A DNA stretch of 20,551 nucleotides from Flemingiibacterium sp045636145 (GTDB lineage: Bacteria; Bacillota; Clostridia; Oscillospirales; CAG-272). The stretch lies in the NCBI GenBank assembly GCA_045636145.1, contig JAZTWV010000020.1:1-20551 (forward strand), read 5' to 3'. Positions 1 through 6,702 of this stretch are shown here, piece after piece. How positions within the stretch are numbered: the first letter of the stretch is position 1; the number at the start of each line of letters is the position of its first letter. Under the pieces are notes generated by a model. The model made no database searches, had not been told where the DNA came from, and saw nothing but the letters and a program-made list of their open reading frames with translations. The position numbers were made by a program, and so were the translations under genes.

Positions 1-1
1 T

Positions 2-823
2 CATATACGGCATATCGAAAGCGAAGAAATAGAAGATTGCCGTAAATGTAATCTTTATTCTACTGGTGATACAGTTATGGAAACACCGGCTATGAAGTTT
101 TCATTTACCAATAACAACAGATATTTTGAATTGCTATTAAAAGCACAGAATAAAGTTGTTAAATTCGATAACAACAAAGAATTATATACTCTGCTGGCTA
201 CCCCTTATCATACAGTAATATCTATGAACAGATACCGTCCACAAGTGAGAATAAACGGCTTGTTAAAGCAACCTAACAAAGAAAACAAAATACCGTATTT
301 ATCTGTTGTTGCTTATGCTTGTTATCATCAGGGATTAACAGTTGACAACCACATTGAAAAGCTACCCGAGATAATGCAATACAACGAACAACACAATCTG
401 CAAGTTGAGCACTTAAACGGAGACATTTTTGATAATAGGCGTTATAACCTTGCTCTTGTAAAAGGCGGTCTTAATCAAGCGAAAAAGGATATAACAAAGT
501 ATATTACTAATCCGTATATATGTAATATCGTTATTGGAACAGATAACAAGTATCGTATGATGTTAGGCAGAGCCGAGAGAGTAGAGGATCTGTTAGGCGG
601 CAAATTGATTATATTAGACACATTTGATGATGTTGTTAGTGTACTGAAAGCATATAAAAAAGTATATCCCGATTTGTTTAGCAAAGAGAACAAGACACAA
701 CAATATTTATTCCGTGAGCCAATCGTTTCCGAGACATTAGCAACAATGCCTGAGAGGGCATTTACGCCGTATTGTGAATGGCTGGCTACTTACGAAAACA
801 TTACTAATCACGAAAGGAAGTAA
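2..823 (+). CDS. HNH-endonuclease-like protein, 5' end outside the window
   Basis: The reading frame is open from the first bases of the window, so the true start probably lies upstream. The first internal ATG (77) has no convincing ribosome site, and the 25 codons before it are free of stops and include a CxxC (CRKC). Counting from that ATG, residues 110-128 read VEHLNGDIFDNRRYNLALV. This matches the His-Asn-Asn core of HNH homing-type nucleases: H112, then D116, D119-N120-R121 and N124, followed by LVxxGxNQ. Such proteins nick or cut DNA and are common in phages and mobile elements. The gene is AT-rich like the integrase behind it and unlike the genes after 2530, so it fits the same element. 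The N-terminal 100 residues are not recognised. It may be a free-standing homing nuclease or a regulator built on an HNH fold. Confidence 0.6.
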   Translation, partial: HIRHIESEEIEDCRKCNLYSTGDTVMETPAMKFSFTNNNRYFELLLKAQNKVVKFDNNKELYTLLATPYHTVISMNRYRPQVRINGLLKQPNKENKIPYLSVVAYACYHQGLTVDNHIEKLPEIMQYNEQHNLQVEHLNGDIFDNRRYNLALVKGGLNQAKKDITKYITNPYICNIVIGTDNKYRMMLGRAERVEDLLGGKLIILDTFDDVVSVLKAYKKVYPDLFSKENKTQQYLFREPIVSETLATMPERAFTPYCEWLATYENITNHERK

Positions 824-898
824 AAATTGAACTTAATACAACAATTTTTGAAATGGCAGTTTATTTGTGTAAAACAACTGTTTTATAAAGGTTACTTA

Positions 899-907
899 TG
901 GTATAAT
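899..907 (+). promoter_or_regulatory. Extended -10 promoter of the integrase gene
   Basis: TGGTATAAT is an extended -10 element (TG, one base, TATAAT). It starts 53 bases before the integrase ATG. No good -35 hexamer lies 17 bases upstream, as is usual for extended -10 promoters. It is not tested, but no competing signal is visible in this gap. Confidence 0.45.
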
Positions 908-951
908 TATCATAGCGGCGGTTGCTGTCAATGCAAAGGAGGTTTATTTTA

Positions 952-2091
952 ATGACAGCAAGCGTACAAGAAAAAAGAAATAAGTATTACATAGTTTTGA
1001 ATTGGGTGGAGAACGGCAAGCGTAAACAAAAGTGGGTAGGTACTGATCTATCTGCAAACGGCAATAACAAGCGCAGAGCGGAGCAAAAGCGCAAAGAGGT
1101 TTTACGAGAAGCGGAAGAAAAAGCGTTATTAAGCAATTATGAGGATATTCTATTCTCGGACTATATGCAAAAATGGCTTGAAGAAACAAGGCACACCGTA
1201 GCAGAAACAACATATACGATATACAAGAATGTTATTTGCGGTGTTATTTGTCCCTATTTTGCAGAACGAAAAATCAAGTTATCGGACTTAAAGCCATACC
1301 ACATACAAGATTTTTACGCCTACAAAATGAAAAATGATAATGTTACTGCTAATACCATACATCATTATCAGGCAAACATACATAGAGCGTTAAAGTATGC
1401 GGTAAAGACAGAGCGCATAAAAGATAATCCAGCCGCCAATATAGACTTACCAAAAAAGCAAAAGCATATAGCGGACTTTTATTCTCCCGAAGAATTAAAG
1501 GTACTGTTAGAAGCGGCAAAAGGTACAGACATAGAAATGGTTGTTTATATAGCTGCTTGGCTCGGTTTACGGCGCGGTGAAATAATCGGTCTTAAATGGA
1601 ATTATGTTGATTTTGAAAATCAAACAATATCCGTTAAGGGAACAATGGCAAGAGCGGAAAAGACTATATACAAAGAGACCGCTAAAAACGCTTCTTCCTT
1701 GCGTACCTTGCCAATGAGTACTGAGTTAGCTAAATACTTGTATGACCTAAAAGAACGGCAAATAGCCAATAAAAAGCGGTTAGGAAAGCATTATGCGGAT
1801 AAATGGAAAGACTTTGTTTGCGTGAGAGATAACGGCGAAATATTAAAGCTCGATTATGTTACACGCCACTTTCCAATGCTGTGTGAACAATGTGGGTTGC
1901 GTAGAATCAACTTGCACGAGTTAAGACATACAAATGTTAGCTTGCTTCTTTCTGCTGGTGTAAGCATAAAAGAAATACAAGAATGGGCAGGACACAGCAC
2001 TTATACAACAACGGCTGATATTTATGCTCATATCCAATCACAAAACAAAGTAAAACTATCACAATCAATAGAGCGGCTATTGACAGAATAA
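952..2091 (+). CDS. int: Tyrosine recombinase (integrase) of an integrative element
   Basis: This is a phage/ICE-type tyrosine integrase of 379 residues. AAAGGAGG at 936-943 selects the ATG at 952; an in-frame ATG at 922 has no ribosome site. An N-terminal AP2-like arm-binding segment (about residues 10-60, basic) is followed by a SAM-like core-binding domain (about 65-165) and the catalytic domain. The catalytic residues are all visible: R207 in GLRRGE, H322 and R325 in HELRH, H348 in AGHST and the nucleophile Y358 in ADIYAH. The length is typical of Tn916/phage integrases of Firmicutes. It ends 45 bases from the 3' end of a tRNA-Leu gene, and the proposed attachment site is at 2343-2367. 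All key residues are present, so it is probably active. No excisionase gene is seen. Confidence 0.95.
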   Translation: MTASVQEKRNKYYIVLNWVENGKRKQKWVGTDLSANGNNKRRAEQKRKEVLREAEEKALLSNYEDILFSDYMQKWLEETRHTVAETTYTIYKNVICGVICPYFAERKIKLSDLKPYHIQDFYAYKMKNDNVTANTIHHYQANIHRALKYAVKTERIKDNPAANIDLPKKQKHIADFYSPEELKVLLEAAKGTDIEMVVYIAAWLGLRRGEIIGLKWNYVDFENQTISVKGTMARAEKTIYKETAKNASSLRTLPMSTELAKYLYDLKERQIANKKRLGKHYADKWKDFVCVRDNGEILKLDYVTRHFPMLCEQCGLRRINLHELRHTNVSLLLSAGVSIKEIQEWAGHSTYTTTADIYAHIQSQNKVKLSQSIERLLTE

Positions 2092-2094
2092 AAA

Positions 2095-2134
2095 GAAAAC
2101 CGATCATGATACCTAAGTACTATAATCGGCTTTC
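2095..2134 (-). terminator. Terminator of the tRNA-Leu transcript
   Basis: GAAAACCGAT (2095-2104) and ATCGGCTTTC (2125-2134) form a 10-pair stem with one mismatch around a 20-base loop. Read on the minus strand the stem is followed by TTTTCTTTTT, a good U tract, so it would end leftward transcription out of the tRNA. It also lies right behind the integrase stop codon. Confidence 0.6.
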
Positions 2135-2136
2135 GG

Positions 2137-2223
2137 TGGTGCGGGTAACAGGAATTGAACCTGCACTTCCTCACAGAAATATGAACCTGAATCATACGCG
2201 TCTGCCAGTTCCGCCATACCCGC
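2137..2223 (-). tRNA. tRNA-Leu (anticodon CAG), intact, CCA encoded
   Basis: The 87-base cloverleaf folds without mismatches in the acceptor and anticodon stems. Acceptor GCGGGTA pairs with TACCCGC, the D stem is GCG/CGC, the anticodon stem is TATGA/TCATA around loop TTCAGGT (anticodon CAG), the long class II variable arm pairs TTTC with GGAA, and the T stem is GCAGG/CCTGT with one wobble. CCA is encoded at 2137-2139. The gene lies next to the integrase with its 3' end towards it. A second, half tRNA-Leu(CAG) lies at 2351-2390. This copy has an AT-rich anticodon stem unlike the half copy, which suggests that the mobile element brought it. It has no strong promoter of its own within 60 bases. 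Confidence 0.95.
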
Positions 2224-2342
2224 ATATTTCAAACGGTTAGAAATCCGTTAGAAACAAGGAAAAATATTAAGTTGTTTTATTATAAGATAAGTGCGAATTA
2301 TCTTATACTTCAAGGGTTTTACGCAATTCTGCAAAATCAATA
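2224..2342. other. AT-rich end segment of the element with dyad and direct repeats
   Basis: No gene fits this segment. It holds a perfect 10-base inverted repeat, TATAAGATAA (2281-2290) and TTATCTTATA (2298-2307), with a 7-base spacer. A shorter dyad AACGG/CCGTT lies at about 2232-2249, and GTTAGAAA occurs twice between 2236 and 2254. Repeats of this kind next to a recombinase core site commonly bind integrase arm domains or an excisionase. That role is inferred from position only. The large dyad lacks a U tract on either strand, so it is a poor terminator. Confidence 0.5.
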
Positions 2343-2367
2343 CGCGTTAGTACCTGAATCTAGCGCG
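2343..2367. other. Probable integrase core attachment site (attR)
   Basis: CGCGTTAG (2343-2350) and CTAGCGCG (2360-2367) are inverted arms matching at 7 of 8 positions around TACCTGAAT. The centre is the complement of the tRNA anticodon loop TTCAGGT plus one base each side. The right arm belongs to the tRNA (anticodon and D stem), while the left arm is not tRNA sequence. This is the expected form of a tyrosine recombinase junction, with two inverted core sites flanking a 7-9 base overlap. Anticodon-loop crossover is an established sublocation for this enzyme class. Confidence 0.6.
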
Positions 2368-2390
2368 TCTGCCAATTCCGCCATACCCGC
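2351..2390 (-). pseudogene. 5' half of a second tRNA-Leu (CAG), cut at the anticodon loop
   Basis: Reading leftward from 2390, the sequence follows the intact tRNA-Leu through the acceptor 5' strand GCGGGTA, the D arm and the anticodon loop TTCAGGT. Then it departs: the expected TCTAG of the anticodon stem is ACTAA, and no variable arm, T arm or 3' acceptor strand follows. The D arm differs by one base from the intact copy, and the anticodon stem is CTAGA instead of TATGA. A near-consensus promoter sits just upstream, so this was the resident host gene. It cannot make a tRNA in this state. Confidence 0.85.
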
Positions 2391-2417
2391 GTATATGCCC
2401 TTGTTGAGCACTCATAT

Positions 2418-2446
2418 ATAATACCATATCTTCGGTATTTTGTCAA
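2418..2446 (-). promoter_or_regulatory. Promoter of the disrupted tRNA-Leu gene
   Basis: On the minus strand TTGACA (2441-2446) and TATTAT (2418-2423) are separated by exactly 17 bases, and TGG before the -10 adds an extended -10 motif. Start would be about 2411, some 20 bases before the tRNA 5' end. Transcription would run through the half tRNA and then into the intact tRNA at 2223, so this promoter may drive the replacement tRNA. Its -35 shares three bases with the hairpin at 2444-2480. Confidence 0.8.
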
Positions 2447-2480
2447 GAGGTTTTCGCATTTTTTTTGCGAAAACCTCTTG
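2444..2480. terminator. 15-pair hairpin behind the PPIase lipoprotein gene
   Basis: CAAGAGGTTTTCGCA (2444-2458) pairs perfectly with 2466-2480 around a loop of seven T. Leftward, towards which the PPIase gene reads, no U tract follows, because the tRNA promoter -35 begins at the hairpin base. Rightward the stem is followed by a T-rich stretch. It probably ends the PPIase transcript, but intrinsic termination in that direction is uncertain. Confidence 0.55.
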
Positions 2481-2530
2481 TTGGTTTTAATTTGGTTTAA
2501 TAAGGTTTAGTACACCGGCAATTTATTTAG

Positions 2531-3514
2531 TCACGACATTGACGCAAGATCAAGACCTGCACCGTATTCAGTATAGACTATCTCCATAGCATCAATAGTA
2601 GCTTCATATTCCTCGCTGAATTTGGCGTAGGTGTAGTTTTCGTATATCTCGTCGCGTATTGTTTCCATATATTCCGAGTCCTTCTCGCACCGCATCACGA
2701 TATGAAATCCGCATTCGGATTCCACAACATAGCTGTGCTCATTAGCGGCAAGATTTATTGCGGCATCATACACCGTATCAAGCGCATCGAATTTCATGGT
2801 ATAGTATCCGTGCTCCGGTGGAAGCTCAGCCTCGTTGTAATCGCTGTATTCACGCATCATATCCTCAAAATTGGCACCGGACATAAGCTTTGAAAGCACC
2901 TCTTCGGCGCGATTTCTTACTATCTCTTTTGTCTCTTCGGAATTATAGGTTAAATATATCTCTTTAATACAGATAATCTCATCGCTCTCAAGCACCTTAT
3001 CGAAATCCGCTCCGTTTTCAATTATTGCTCCTGCCTCTTTCATCTTGTCAAGAACTGTATAGGCAAGCCCTGCTTCCTTAGTCATCTCGCGGAAAAGATG
3101 GTCGGTAAGATACTGTTCATCAAGGGCGATAAGATAAGCCTCATCGCTTCCGAAGCTTGCAATGCTTTGCTCAATATATTCCTCAGCGGATTTTTTCTCA
3201 CTTCGTGTAAGCTTTCCGCCGTATTTTTCAGCCATCTTGATAAGCGCATGACGCTGACGGGAGTTTTCCTCTGTAAGCGAGATCACCTCGTTAAGCTCCT
3301 CATCGGACAAAACCGCATCTGCACCGAAGCTGTCTCTTTTGTTATTTAAAAAAAAGTATCGAAATTCCTGATATTCCACATCTTCTCCGCCTACGCGCAT
3401 AACTATCTTTTTATCCTGTGCTGTTGGCTGGAGAGGATTTTTTGGGGATCCACAGGAAATTACAGAAGTACATATAGCTAAAAGCATAACAGCAGATATT
3501 AAGGCTTTTTTCAT
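2531..3514 (-). CDS. Lipoprotein peptidyl-prolyl isomerase, PrsA/parvulin type
   Basis: This 327-residue protein begins with a lipoprotein signal: MKKA, a hydrophobic stretch and the lipobox VISC with C21. It should be anchored to the outer face of the membrane. Residues about 45-165 are an acidic, helical SurA/PrsA-like chaperone segment. Residues about 185-285 look like a rotamase (PpiC) domain: an ICIKEIYL strand, a long helix EEVLSKLMSGANFEDMMREY, the ELPPEHGYY turn and ESECGFHIV. Such enzymes help exported proteins fold. The start is supported by AGGA nine bases upstream. The gene faces away from the phage-like cassette and shares the 217-base region 3515-3731 with it. It looks like host material. 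The isomerase domain is diverged, so catalytic activity is less sure than the fold. Confidence 0.75.
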   Translation of the reverse strand: MKKALISAVMLLAICTSVISCGSPKNPLQPTAQDKKIVMRVGGEDVEYQEFRYFFLNNKRDSFGADAVLSDEELNEVISLTEENSRQRHALIKMAEKYGGKLTRSEKKSAEEYIEQSIASFGSDEAYLIALDEQYLTDHLFREMTKEAGLAYTVLDKMKEAGAIIENGADFDKVLESDEIICIKEIYLTYNSEETKEIVRNRAEEVLSKLMSGANFEDMMREYSDYNEAELPPEHGYYTMKFDALDTVYDAAINLAANEHSYVVESECGFHIVMRCEKDSEYMETIRDEIYENYTYAKFSEEYEATIDAMEIVYTEYGAGLDLASMS

Positions 3515-3663
3515 AATAAGCTATCCTCATTTCACAAAGTATGCAGACCAAATCTGCGTTTTACGATATTATATCGCACAAATGTGACGGCAGTATGAAG
3601 AATAGATAATTTCGCCGAAAAATTCACATGAAACTTTATAAAAACGTGTGCTTATATTTGATA

Positions 3664-3695
3664 CGGTACGGTGTGCCGCGGTGTTATATCGGTGA
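3664..3695 (+). promoter_or_regulatory. Phased CGGTG direct repeats upstream of the phage-like cassette
   Basis: CGGTGT occurs at 3669-3674 and 3679-3684 and CGGTGA at 3690-3695, with a further CGGT at 3664. The three full copies lie 10 and 11 bases apart, on one face of the helix. A weak extended -10 (TGTTATATC, 3682-3690) overlaps them. They could be an activator or repressor site for the cassette; no clear -35 was found. The role is inferred. Confidence 0.3.
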
Positions 3696-3731
3696 TAAAA
3701 TGAGATCAACATTCAAAGAGGTGATGATGGT

Positions 3732-4061
3732 ATGCCGAAAATAAGCGGCGGAAAAAAGCTTTTATCTATGATACGCTCGTATATTGACGACTGCAAAGCC
3801 GCAGATTCAAAAAAACCGGTTTTCGCCAATGTGGCAGGCTTCTGCCGTTTTGCAGGCATCTCGGTTGGCGAGTTTCTTTCATATAAGAAGGCATTCCCTT
3901 CGGAATTTGAAAGTGCCGGTGCTTATTTCGAAGATGCGGCACTGAATTCGGGTGCTACCGCATCACTTGTTGGTATGTATCTTCGTCAATACGGCTTTTG
4001 GAACGCCGCGGCTGAGGACGAGATCATATGCGATCACGATATGCTGGCTGACGGTATTTAG
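3732..4061 (+). CDS. Probable small terminase subunit
   Basis: The product has 109 residues. The ribosome site AGAGGTGAT (3718-3726) supports the ATG. It is mostly helical, with a segment resembling a helix-turn-helix (about residues 30-58, FANVAGFCRFAGISVGEFLS) and a C-terminal part with GATASLVGMYLRQYGFW, a pattern seen in small DNA-packaging proteins of Firmicutes phages. Small terminases bind the packaging start site and hand the DNA to the large subunit. The call rests mainly on size and on position 11 bases before the large terminase gene. An ordinary regulator is the alternative. The gene opens a rightward run of eight genes with short gaps or overlaps. Confidence 0.6.
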   Translation: MPKISGGKKLLSMIRSYIDDCKAADSKKPVFANVAGFCRFAGISVGEFLSYKKAFPSEFESAGAYFEDAALNSGATASLVGMYLRQYGFWNAAAEDEIICDHDMLADGI

Positions 4062-4072
4062 GAGGTTGTTTT

Positions 4073-5347
4073 TTGCATCTTCACGGAAAACCTAATGAAA
4101 AGCAAGCGGAATTTTTCCGTTCCACCGCCCGTTTCACTGCATACGGCGGATCACGCGGCGGCGGTAAGAGCTGGGCACTCAGGCGAAAGCTCATACTTCT
4201 CTGCCTGCGTTATCCCGGAATCCACTGCCTTATAATAAGACGCACACTGTTTGAGCTTTCGCAGAATCACGTTACCCCCCTCCTTAGCGAGCTGGGCAGG
4301 AGTGTTTCCTACTCGGCAGGCGAGCATATATTCCGTTTTAAAAACGGAAGCAGAATTGATCTTGGGTATCTTTCCTGCGAAAGCGACACCCTTCGCTATC
4401 AGGGACAGGAATATGATATTATTGCTATAGATGAAGCCACCCAGCTTACGGAATACGCTTTCGGCGCGCTCAAAGGGTGTCTGCGAGGAGTGGGAAAATA
4501 TCCGAGGCGGATGTATCTTACCTGTAATCCCGGAGGAGTGGGACACGCTTGGGTAAAGCGGTTGTTCATTGACAGAGATTTTCGCGAGGGTGAGCGACCG
4601 GAAGATTACAAATTTATCAGGGCGTCAGTGTGGGACAACAAGGTGCTCACCGAGCGCGACCCCGAATATGTGCACAACCTTGAGAGTCTGCCGGAAAAGC
4701 TCCGTGCTGCATGGCTTGACGGAAGATGGGATCTTTTCGAGGGACAGTTTTTCCCGGAATTCTCACGTGAACGCCATGTCATAAAGCCCTGCTTCATTGA
4801 GGGAGGACGCTACTTTGCCGCATTCGATTACGGTTTTGACCGATTTGTTTTGCTTATATGCGCGCTTTCGGGTGGAATCATGTATGTGACTCGCGAGTTC
4901 TGTATGTCGGGACTTACGCTTACGAGGGCCGGCGAGGAGCTTTCATGTATATGCTTGGAGGAGCGTGCTAAGGGTCACGATATTACATATGCCGCGGCTT
5001 CTCCCGATCTTTGGAACAGGCGTCAGGACACAGGCTACAGCGGCTTTGAGATAATAAGCAGAGTTTCGGGTGTTCCCTCTCTGATCAGAGCCGATAACCG
5101 ACGCATTCCCGGCTGGCGTGCACTCCGTGAGCGTCTGTCGGACAAGCTGTATATTTTTGCAGGATGCGATGAGCTTATAAGCTCAATGGAGTCGCTTCTT
5201 TGTGACAAACACATGGCTGAAGATGCCTCGGGCGAGCCGCATGAGGTAACTCACGCTCCTGAAGCACTGCGTTATGCCGTTATGAGCCGCGTATCCGAAG
5301 CACCTACCGTTACACGTGTACGGGACGGAGGAATCATCGGTTACTGA
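4073..5347 (+). CDS. terL: Phage terminase large subunit (packaging ATPase-nuclease)
   Basis: The 424-residue product starts at a TTG seven bases after GGAGG (4061-4065). The N-terminal ATPase has Walker A GGSRGGGKS (25-33), Walker B IIAIDE with D120 and E121, and the coupling motif LTCNPGG (149-155). The C-terminal RNase H-like nuclease domain shows FDYG with D252 and ASPDLW with D312. The third acidic position, in THAPEALRY, is E397 where related terminases mostly have Asp. The protein would pump DNA into preformed heads through the portal and cut it. The size is normal for the family and the frame is intact, so it is not an obvious relic. Base use resembles the neighbouring host genes. Confidence 0.95.
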   Translation: MHLHGKPNEKQAEFFRSTARFTAYGGSRGGGKSWALRRKLILLCLRYPGIHCLIIRRTLFELSQNHVTPLLSELGRSVSYSAGEHIFRFKNGSRIDLGYLSCESDTLRYQGQEYDIIAIDEATQLTEYAFGALKGCLRGVGKYPRRMYLTCNPGGVGHAWVKRLFIDRDFREGERPEDYKFIRASVWDNKVLTERDPEYVHNLESLPEKLRAAWLDGRWDLFEGQFFPEFSRERHVIKPCFIEGGRYFAAFDYGFDRFVLLICALSGGIMYVTREFCMSGLTLTRAGEELSCICLEERAKGHDITYAAASPDLWNRRQDTGYSGFEIISRVSGVPSLIRADNRRIPGWRALRERLSDKLYIFAGCDELISSMESLLCDKHMAEDASGEPHEVTHAPEALRYAVMSRVSEAPTVTRVRDGGIIGY

Positions 5348-5428
5348 CAGCTATTTAACGTATATAATTGCCTCGTTATCCGGAGACGCGGCGATCATAT
5401 AAATTTAATTTCCTTTTTGGAGGTATTT

Positions 5429-6253
5429 ATGGCAATTTCTTCTTTTATTCCTACTGTGTGGAGCGAAACGCTCCTGTCCGAGCTTAACTCCCAGTACATC
5501 GCGGTAAGAAACTGCAACCGTGAATTTGAGGGTGACATCAAGGACAAGGGTTCTGTGGTTAAGATAGGCAGTATCGGTGATATCAATGTGTTTAACTACA
5601 CCAAGGACACCGATATGCAGGCACCGCAGACTCTTTCGGATTCCGCTATCAGTCTGACCATCAACCAGGCGAAGGCGTTCAATTTCCAGATCGACGATAT
5701 TGACCGTGCACAGTCTCAGCCTAAAATCATGAGGGCGGCACTTCGTAAGGCGGCAAACGCCCTCGCCGATGTGGCTGACAAATATATCTACACTCTCTAC
5801 AGCCAGGCAAATGAGGAAAACTTTATTTTTGCTGCCAACACAACGCCTTCCGGCATTATCGAAGCGATCGCACTGGTGCGCCAGAGAATGATTGAAAACG
5901 GTGTTACTGACAGCAGTGACATGGTACTTGAAGTAACGCCCATGGTTGCGGCAGCAATTCTTCAGGCAAAGCTCAATCTTGCTACCGATAACACCGGAAT
6001 CATTGAAAACGGTTATATCGGTAAGCTTCTCGGATTTGATATCTACACATCTCACAATGTTTCTGTTGACGGCACAGGCGTTCACAAGTGCTATGCACGT
6101 ACAAGACGTGCTATCGCTTTTGCGGAGCAGCTCAACGAGGTTGAGGCTTACCGTCCTGAGTCCAGATTTGCAGATGCTATCAAGGGACTCCATCTCTACG
6201 GTGCAAAAGTTGTTTACCCTAAAGAATTCTTTGTTCTTGAGGTTGAAGGATAA
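5429..6253 (+). CDS. Major capsid protein, P22-coat-type HK97 fold
   Basis: The product has 274 residues. GGAGG at 5419-5423 supports the ATG at 5429; an upstream in-frame TTG at 5417 overlaps that ribosome site and is rejected. The N-terminal pattern FIPTVWSETLLSEL, followed by EFEGDIKDKGSVVKIGSIGD and the NFQIDDIDRAQ segment (about residues 75-97), is characteristic of the capsid family named after P22 coat and common in Firmicutes phages. The domain ends with an ELVxxxRPESRFADAI-like strand and a C-terminal KVVYPKEFFVLEV. It would assemble the icosahedral shell. It is far shorter than P22 coat itself, fitting a form without the inserted domain. A strong hairpin follows the stop, as often behind heavily expressed capsid genes. 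Confidence 0.88.
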   Translation: MAISSFIPTVWSETLLSELNSQYIAVRNCNREFEGDIKDKGSVVKIGSIGDINVFNYTKDTDMQAPQTLSDSAISLTINQAKAFNFQIDDIDRAQSQPKIMRAALRKAANALADVADKYIYTLYSQANEENFIFAANTTPSGIIEAIALVRQRMIENGVTDSSDMVLEVTPMVAAAILQAKLNLATDNTGIIENGYIGKLLGFDIYTSHNVSVDGTGVHKCYARTRRAIAFAEQLNEVEAYRPESRFADAIKGLHLYGAKVVYPKEFFVLEVEG

Positions 6254-6266
6254 TCTATCACCGCGG

Positions 6267-6300
6267 TAACAGCAAGGGTGATTCACCCTTGCTGTTATTT
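6267..6300 (+). terminator. Hairpin behind the capsid gene
   Basis: TAACAGCAAGGGTG (6267-6280) pairs perfectly with 6284-6297 around ATT, and TTT follows. The next gene continues in the same direction with its own ribosome site. The hairpin could act as a partial terminator or as a 3' stabiliser giving more capsid mRNA than downstream mRNA. Confidence 0.6.
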
Positions 6301-6327
6301 AAAATAACAAAGGAAAGGATGTATTTT

Positions 6328-6702
6328 ATGAACTGTACGTCTATTTATGAAAGTGCCCTCACGCTTATAGGCGAGCAGGCACACGTCCCAGCTCTTGACG
6401 ACTACCAAAAACGCGCACCATCACTTCTCGGCGTGGTACATCACCGTTTTGTCCGCATTTCCGAAGCACTTACCGGCACCAAAATTTCCCGAAGCTCTCT
6501 TCATATCGCATCACTTGAAGATGAATTCCCGCTTAATGAGTCGCTTTTTTATGCGGCATCGCTGGCTCTTGCCTCTCTCCTTATTCTGGACGAGCAGCCG
6601 GTGCTTGCGGCAATACTTGATGAGCGCGCCGAAGCCTCTGCATCTGCGGCGGCAAAAGATGCTGTAACAGTAACGTCCACAAAAGAGGTGTATCCGGGAT
6701 GA
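6328..6702 (+). CDS. Small protein behind the capsid gene, candidate head-tail connector
   Basis: The product has 124 residues. AAAGGA (6314-6319) eight bases upstream favours the ATG at 6328 over ATG 6319 and over a longer frame starting inside the hairpin at 6289. The protein is predicted to be mainly helical, with an N-terminal YESALTLIGE helix, an alanine/leucine-rich central helix (FYAASLALASLLIL) and an alanine-rich C-terminus. Short helical proteins directly after the capsid gene are often head-completion or head-tail adaptor proteins; the function here comes from position and general character, not from a recognised motif. Its stop overlaps the next start (ATGA), so the two are translationally coupled. 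Confidence 0.5.
   Translation: MNCTSIYESALTLIGEQAHVPALDDYQKRAPSLLGVVHHRFVRISEALTGTKISRSSLHIASLEDEFPLNESLFYAASLALASLLILDEQPVLAAILDERAEASASAAAKDAVTVTSTKEVYPG

Noticed and set aside
2531..3514. PPIase lipoprotein as a capsid-assembly chaperone of the phage-like cassette
   Set aside because: It is transcribed away from the cassette, is exported and lipid-anchored, and looks like a normal host PrsA-type protein.
5405..6286. A 293-codon frame opposite the capsid gene
   Set aside because: It mirrors the capsid coding frame, has odd cysteine-rich composition and no ribosome site; the capsid protein is clear on the other strand.
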